Assembly (NCBI GenBank): GCA_020855015.1
Contig: JAHKLP010000015.1
Coordinates: 1-7,406, forward strand
DNA from: Methanobacterium sp.
Lineage (GTDB): Archaea; Methanobacteriota; Methanobacteria; Methanobacteriales; Methanobacteriaceae
Direction: 5' to 3'
Length of the DNA: 7,406 nucleotides
A program made the translations under genes and the position numbers. The notes beneath the pieces are model-generated. The model was not told the origin of the DNA. It saw only the letters and a list, made by a program, of their open reading frames with translations, and ran no database searches. Each line of letters begins with the position of its first letter. Position 1 is the stretch's first letter. Of the stretch, positions 1 to 7,406 are shown one piece after another.

Positions 1-985
<985 letters not shown>

Positions 986-989
<4 letters not shown>

Positions 990-1450
990 GCGCTCTCTGC
1001 CTCCCCTAGAACTACCTGAATGTGTGTGGTTGGTGTGTTGAAGGGTGTTGCCCTTCCAAATGCTCTTGGGATGTATCCTCTGATTATGAAGCCTCGGTGG
1101 CTTGAAATGTGGATTATTTTAAGATCTTCAGTGTCCATTCCCTGGTATTCAGCATTGGCCTCGGCATTTTCTATAACATCCAATATTTGGCTGGCTGCCT
1201 TTTTGGGGTAACGCCCGGTGGGCCATCCTTTCAGTCCCTTACGGTGGCCTACTTTCTTGTTATGTCTTTTGAATGGCACTGGCCTTTTCATCTGGATTAC
1301 GTCTTCCAAGTATTCCTTGGCTTCATCCAGATACATTCCCCTGATTTCTCTGCAAATTTCCACAGAGTGTTTTGGAGAGATTTTGAGGGATCTGCCAGCG
1401 GCTTTGGCCACTTTTCCCGTTCCTTCGTAAGCATAGTTCAATTTTGCCAT
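986..1450 (-). CDS. rpl22: 50S ribosomal protein L22 (uL22)
   Basis: uL22 binds several 23S rRNA domains, and its extended hairpin lines the peptide exit tunnel next to uL4. The protein has 154 residues, normal for the archaeal form, which is longer than the bacterial one. The archaeal N-terminus (AKLNYAYEGTGKVAKA, with RSLKISPKHSVEICREIRG after it) and the C-terminal hairpin region (HISSHRGFIIRGYIPRAFGR at 114-133, then TPTTHIQVVLGE) are clear. The ATG at 1450 is preceded by AAGGAG at 1459-1464, which overlaps the S19 stop codon, so translation is probably coupled to S19. Its own stop overlaps the S3 start. Nothing looks broken. Confidence 0.97.
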
Positions 1451-1458
1451 GGTTAATT

Positions 1459-1462
1459 CTCC

Positions 1463-1464
<2 letters not shown>
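1459..1464 (-). promoter_or_regulatory. Shine-Dalgarno site of rpl22 inside the rps19 stop
   Basis: The minus strand reads TAAGGAGAATTAACCATG across the S19/L22 junction. The S19 stop (TAA, 1463-1465) shares bases with the AAGGAG ribosome binding site, eight bases before the L22 ATG. This suggests termination-coupled initiation. Confidence 0.8.
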
Positions 1465-1873
<409 letters not shown>

Positions 1874-1959
1874 TTAGCCTCCTCCTTGAATTTCCTTTAT
1901 TTTATCCTAATATTTTATTCTCGTAATCTTATTTTGTGAGATAATAGGGTAATTAATGT
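1874..1959 (-). promoter_or_regulatory. AT-rich gap between rpl2 and rps19; possible internal promoter
   Basis: These 86 bases separate L2 and S19, while other junctions in the cluster have gaps of 9-25 bases or overlap. Apart from the rps19 ribosome binding site the gap is very AT-rich. On the minus strand it contains AGAATAAAATATTAGG and ATAAAATAAAGG, either of which could act as a weak TATA element. No coding potential is visible. An internal promoter is only a possibility. Confidence 0.3.
1878..1887 (-). promoter_or_regulatory. Strong Shine-Dalgarno site of rps19
   Basis: AAGGAGGAGG on the minus strand ends four bases before TTG. It decides the start of rps19, since no ATG or GTG is available in frame between the preceding stop (1874-1876) and the conserved N-terminus. 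The strong site may compensate for the weak start codon. Confidence 0.85.
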
Positions 1960-2685
<726 letters not shown>

Positions 2686-2691
2686 TATTAA

Positions 2692-2698
2692 TCCTCCC
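2692..2698 (-). promoter_or_regulatory. Shine-Dalgarno site of rpl2
   Basis: GGGAGGA on the minus strand, six bases before the rpl2 ATG and lying in the 19-base L23-L2 gap. Confidence 0.75.
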
Positions 2699-2704
2699 TA
2701 CACT

Positions 2705-3763
<1,059 letters not shown>

Positions 3764-3785
3764 TCCCATCACTCTTTAATCCTAA

Positions 3786-4811
<1,026 letters not shown>

Positions 4812-4858
4812 AATTATAGATTTTCCACTTTTCCAAATTGTGAACGTAAATTACTTTG

Positions 4859-4888
4859 AGGGCACTCTAATTAGCCCTAATGCGCATT
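4859..4888. repeat. GC-stem inverted repeat plus 10-base palindrome in the rpl3 leader
   Basis: AGGGC (4859-4863) pairs with GCCCT (4874-4878) around a ten-base loop that contains the palindrome CTAATTAG (4867-4874). It is directly followed by the perfect palindrome AATGCGCATT (4879-4888). All arms were read directly. They could be an RNA hairpin in the leader or binding sites for a dimeric regulator. Confidence 0.5.
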
Positions 4889-4913
4889 GCAAATTGATAA
4901 TTGTTATCAATGC
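4884..4913. repeat. Nested dyad (ATTGATAA / TTATCAAT) in the rpl3 leader
   Basis: ATTGATAA (4893-4900) and TTATCAAT (4904-4911) form a perfect 8-base inverted repeat with a 3-base centre. An outer pair, GCATTG (4884-4889) and CAATGC (4908-4913), is also complementary and would compete with the inner pairing. The compact inner dyad has the shape of an operator. No known regulator is assigned. Confidence 0.5.
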
Positions 4914-4929
4914 TTATTATCACTAGCTT

Positions 4930-4952
4930 ATAATGCATAAAGAATGCATTAT
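4930..4952. repeat. 9-base perfect inverted repeat (ATAATGCAT) upstream of rpl3
   Basis: ATAATGCAT (4930-4938) and ATGCATTAT (4944-4952) form a perfect nine-base stem with a five-base loop (AAAGA on the plus strand). It overlaps the proposed TATA element of the ribosomal operon, so it could be an operator. It lacks a following T tract, which makes a classical terminator less likely. Confidence 0.55.
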
Positions 4953-4973
4953 CCATATCAAAATTTAATTAGC

Positions 4974-5030
4974 TTACTTGGCCCTTGCTAAGTCAGCCAC
5001 AATGGTCCCGGTTATAGCATTAACGTATAA
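4974..5030 (-). other. In-frame open stretch after the methyltransferase TAG stop
   Basis: Directly after the TAG at 5031-5033 the same frame stays open for 18 codons (LYVNAITGTIVADLARAK) and ends at TAA (4974-4976). It is visibly richer in GC than the rest of the spacer and reads like protein. The MTH_1 family as I recall it ends at the TAG position (..SVFNML..), so this is outside the normal protein. It may be a gene relic, a readthrough tail or chance. Confidence 0.35.
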
Positions 5031-5852
<822 letters not shown>

Positions 5853-5875
5853 TCTTAAATTTCTGTTTTTGATCC

Positions 5876-5888
5876 ATATAATATATAT
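5876..5888 (-). promoter_or_regulatory. TATA-like element of the methyltransferase gene
   Basis: ATATATATTATAT on the minus strand is centred about 30 bases before the ATG at 5852. Archaeal TATA boxes lie about 25 bases before the transcription start, so the RNA would begin only a few bases before the ATG. That agrees with the absence of a Shine-Dalgarno site. Confidence 0.5.
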
Positions 5889-6011
5889 GGTGAAGTTCTA
5901 ATGGTAGAAATAATAGAACAGTCATTATAATAATATAGAAGAAATGCTAATATTTAAACTGTTTTTAAAATATTAATAAAATTCGTTAAAAATTATATGC
6001 ACGGTGTGTTC

Positions 6012-6022
6012 ATATATAAATA
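6012..6022 (+). promoter_or_regulatory. TATA-like element of the surface-protein gene
   Basis: ATATATAAATA on the plus strand. Transcription would be expected to start near 6040, leaving a leader of about 30 bases that contains the GGAGG at 6063-6067. The placement fits the downstream gene well but is judged by eye. Confidence 0.45.
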
Positions 6023-6062
6023 ATATCAGCATATGACATAAGAAAATTCATGTGTTGTTTTT

Positions 6063-6067
6063 GGAGG
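6063..6067 (+). promoter_or_regulatory. Shine-Dalgarno site that places the start at an ATT codon
   Basis: GGAGG is followed by a seven-base spacer (CGTTAAA) and then ATT, which opens the signal-peptide frame. No in-frame ATG, GTG or TTG exists between the upstream stop (TAA, 6039-6041) and this point. The nearest conventional in-frame starts are TTG 6096, TTG 6105 and ATG 6117, too far from this site. Confidence 0.6.
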
Positions 6068-6074
6068 CGTTAAA

Positions 6075-7406
6075 ATTAATAAAAATTCAATATTATTGAT
6101 TTCATTGCTATTTACCATGGCAATGATTTTTAGTGCAAACGCAGTGTTTGCAACAGATAACTTGACTGATAATATAACCGAGGATTTAAATCAATCAAAT
6201 ATTACTTCTGAGAATGAAACTAATGTGACAGAAAACAATACACTTGTTACCAATACTTATCCAGTATCAAGCGCACCAGAAAGTTCAGGATTGGGAGATG
6301 TAGCTGCTTTATGGGTTTGGTCCACATCTTATGATTCAATAGATCCAGCTGCCCTTAAGAATGCAGGTTATACTGATATTTTTGTTTACACCAAACAGAC
6401 CACCGATGGAATAAGTAAGCTGAACCAGTTCATTAACAAATTCAGTGGCTCTGGCATCCGTGTTCATGCCTGGATTTCCTGTTTTGTTGATATATATGGT
6501 AATTGGATAGTGGCTCATGACACCACCCGCCAGCAAAGTGTTAGGGTCTTTATTTATAATATAATTAATACTTGTCCTGAAGTGGATGGTATTCATCTAG
6601 ATTATGTTAGATACGGCGGAACAGCTTACAAATATGGTGTAACCTTCAGTACAAACACAATAACAAACTTTGTTTCATCAGTGAACAATCTGGTTAATGC
6701 TGAAAATCCGAGCATTTTACTTTCAGCTGCAGTGATGCCAGAACGTGATTTGAACGATGATTATTATGGGCAGAACTATGCTGCACTATCCCCCTACCTT
6801 GATTTTATGACACCCATGATCTACAAGGGTAGTTACAATCAGAACACTGCATGGATTGGTAGCACCACCAAATGGATTGTGGAACACTCCAGCACAGTAA
6901 TAGTATCTGGTTTACAAACTTACCGAAGTGACAGTAACCCCACTCCACTTCCCCTTTCTGAGATGGAAGGTGATGCGAAGATAGCTCTGGCCAATGGTTC
7001 ACAAGGTTTTGCCATGTTCCGATACGGACTGATTGTATCAAATTTCGCACCTAAAAAATTATTCGTACCCACACCGGCAGCAGGCAGTCCTGCCAGAAAT
7101 GCGGTGAACGTGCCAGTGGATACGATTATTACAACCACATTCACAGAACCAATTTTTGAAGGAAATATGAACATTGAACTTAAAAACAGTGCAGGGGCAA
7201 TAATACCCATAACCATATCAATTGATGGTAATGTCCTTACAATAACTCCTGTAAACCCACTTGTTCGAGCAACTAAGTATACCTTAATCCTTCATACTGG
7301 ATGTTTAGTTGACTCTGATTTAAACCCTACAGCATATTACAGCCGTTCCTTCACCACTGACAGCACAGCACCCACACCCACAGCCGGAAACCCAGCAAGA
7401 AACGCA
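6075..7406 (+). CDS. Exported glycoside-hydrolase-like protein with Ig-like (Big_5) repeats, cut at window edge
   Basis: The frame is open for 444 codons from ATT 6075 to the right edge. Residues 1-26 look like a Sec signal peptide: NKNS, a hydrophobic core ILLISLLFTMAMIF, then SANAVFA. Residues 30-70 are a Thr/Asn-rich linker with several N-X-S/T sites. Residues 76-327 resemble a TIM-barrel of the GHL/DUF4015-like putative glycosidases: AALWVWSTSYDSID, YTDIFVYTK, IRVHAWISCF, and PEVDGIHLDYVRYGG (169-183) with likely key Asp176. LDFMTPMIYKGSY and GSQGFAMFRYGL follow. Residues 331-431 form an Ig-like Big_5-type domain (AGSPARNAVNVPVDTIITTT to SRSFTTDS), and a second copy begins at about 433. 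Export to the cell surface is inferred; substrate is unknown. Start uncertain: ATT here is inferred, with ATG 6117 the nearest downstream ATG. Codon use is more AT-rich than in the ribosomal genes. Confidence 0.8.
   Translation, partial: MNKNSILLISLLFTMAMIFSANAVFATDNLTDNITEDLNQSNITSENETNVTENNTLVTNTYPVSSAPESSGLGDVAALWVWSTSYDSIDPAALKNAGYTDIFVYTKQTTDGISKLNQFINKFSGSGIRVHAWISCFVDIYGNWIVAHDTTRQQSVRVFIYNIINTCPEVDGIHLDYVRYGGTAYKYGVTFSTNTITNFVSSVNNLVNAENPSILLSAAVMPERDLNDDYYGQNYAALSPYLDFMTPMIYKGSYNQNTAWIGSTTKWIVEHSSTVIVSGLQTYRSDSNPTPLPLSEMEGDAKIALANGSQGFAMFRYGLIVSNFAPKKLFVPTPAAGSPARNAVNVPVDTIITTTFTEPIFEGNMNIELKNSAGAIIPITISIDGNVLTITPVNPLVRATKYTLILHTGCLVDSDLNPTAYYSRSFTTDSTAPTPTAGNPARNA
7068..7406 (+). 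repeat. Tandem Ig-like domain repeat, 303-base period
   Basis: The block PTPAAGSPARNA (codons at 7068-7103) recurs as PTPTAGNPARNA (7371-7406), exactly 303 bases or 101 codons later. This marks the first full Big_5-type domain and the start of a second. Most third positions differ between the copies, so the repeat is old or has diverged at synonymous sites. The array continues beyond the window. Confidence 0.8.

Larger units (their letters stand above)
5853..6074. promoter_or_regulatory. Divergent intergenic region between methyltransferase and surface-protein genes
   Basis: This 222-base, very AT-rich spacer separates two divergent genes. It holds TATA-like blocks for each side (5876-5888 minus, 6012-6022 plus). 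In the middle is an imperfect inverted repeat (AATATTTAAA at 5949-5958, TTTTAAAATATT ending at 5974). Near the right end is a seven-codon open frame (6050-6073) overlapping a Shine-Dalgarno site. No tRNA-like or other structured RNA was recognised. Confidence 0.5.

Noticed and set aside
1020..1456. Several overlapping plus-strand frames opposite rpl22
   Set aside because: All lie antisense to the well-conserved L22 gene, without ribosome sites.
4930..4952. Hairpin considered as an intrinsic terminator of the methyltransferase gene
   Set aside because: The stem is AT-rich and no T tract follows in the direction of transcription; archaeal termination usually relies on T-rich stretches. Kept as a dyad only.
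4879..4952. Repeated AATGC/GCATT words considered as a CRISPR or integration-site array
   Set aside because: The words are too short and irregularly spaced, with no constant repeat length and no spacers.
6336..7216. Minus-strand frames opposite the surface-protein gene
   Set aside because: The plus-strand frame has a signal peptide, barrel motifs and an in-frame 101-codon repeat, so the minus frames are shadows.

Overview
The window looks like part of the genome of a methanogenic archaeon of the order Methanobacteriales, most likely Methanobacterium or a close relative. The evidence is: archaeal-type ribosomal proteins (long uL3, uL4 and uS19 forms, an 86-residue uL23, a 241-residue uL2); a gene order (MTH_1-type methyltransferase, then L3-L4-L23-L2-S19-L22-S3) that I recall from Methanothermobacter thermautotrophicus; purine-rich Shine-Dalgarno sites; and TATA-like AT blocks. 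The assignment rests on recognising the families by eye; no database search was run.

Layout. From 1 to 4796 the minus strand carries the head of the archaeal S10/spc-type ribosomal protein operon, read right to left: rpl3, rpl4, rpl23, rpl2, rps19, rpl22, rps3. Genes are closely packed (L22/S3 overlap as ATGA; most gaps are 9-25 bases), except for an 86-base AT-rich gap before rps19, which also uses a TTG start. rps3 runs off the left edge and has a very long charged C-terminal tail built on 11-residue repeats. Upstream of rpl3 lies a 234-base spacer (4797-5030) with several inverted repeats and a short open continuation of the preceding gene. Before it, on the same strand, is a SPOUT-fold RNA methyltransferase gene (5031-5852).

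From about 6075 to the right edge the plus strand carries a different kind of gene. It encodes an exported protein with a signal peptide, a glycoside-hydrolase-like TIM-barrel domain and at least the start of a tandem array of Ig-like (Big_5-type) domains with a 101-codon period. The gene is cut by the window edge. It has no normal start codon where the Shine-Dalgarno site and signal peptide place one; ATT is found there instead. A 222-base AT-rich divergent promoter region (5853-6074) separates it from the methyltransferase.

The minus-strand genes make ribosome parts (tunnel and peptidyl-transferase-centre large-subunit proteins; head proteins of the small subunit) plus a probable RNA-modifying enzyme. 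The plus-strand gene acts outside the cell and marks the edge of the conserved translation cluster. I found no CRISPR array, rRNA, tRNA or insertion sequence. The features most worth a second look are the hendecad tail of S3, the dyad-rich rpl3 leader, the in-frame stretch beyond the methyltransferase stop, and the missing ATG of the surface protein.
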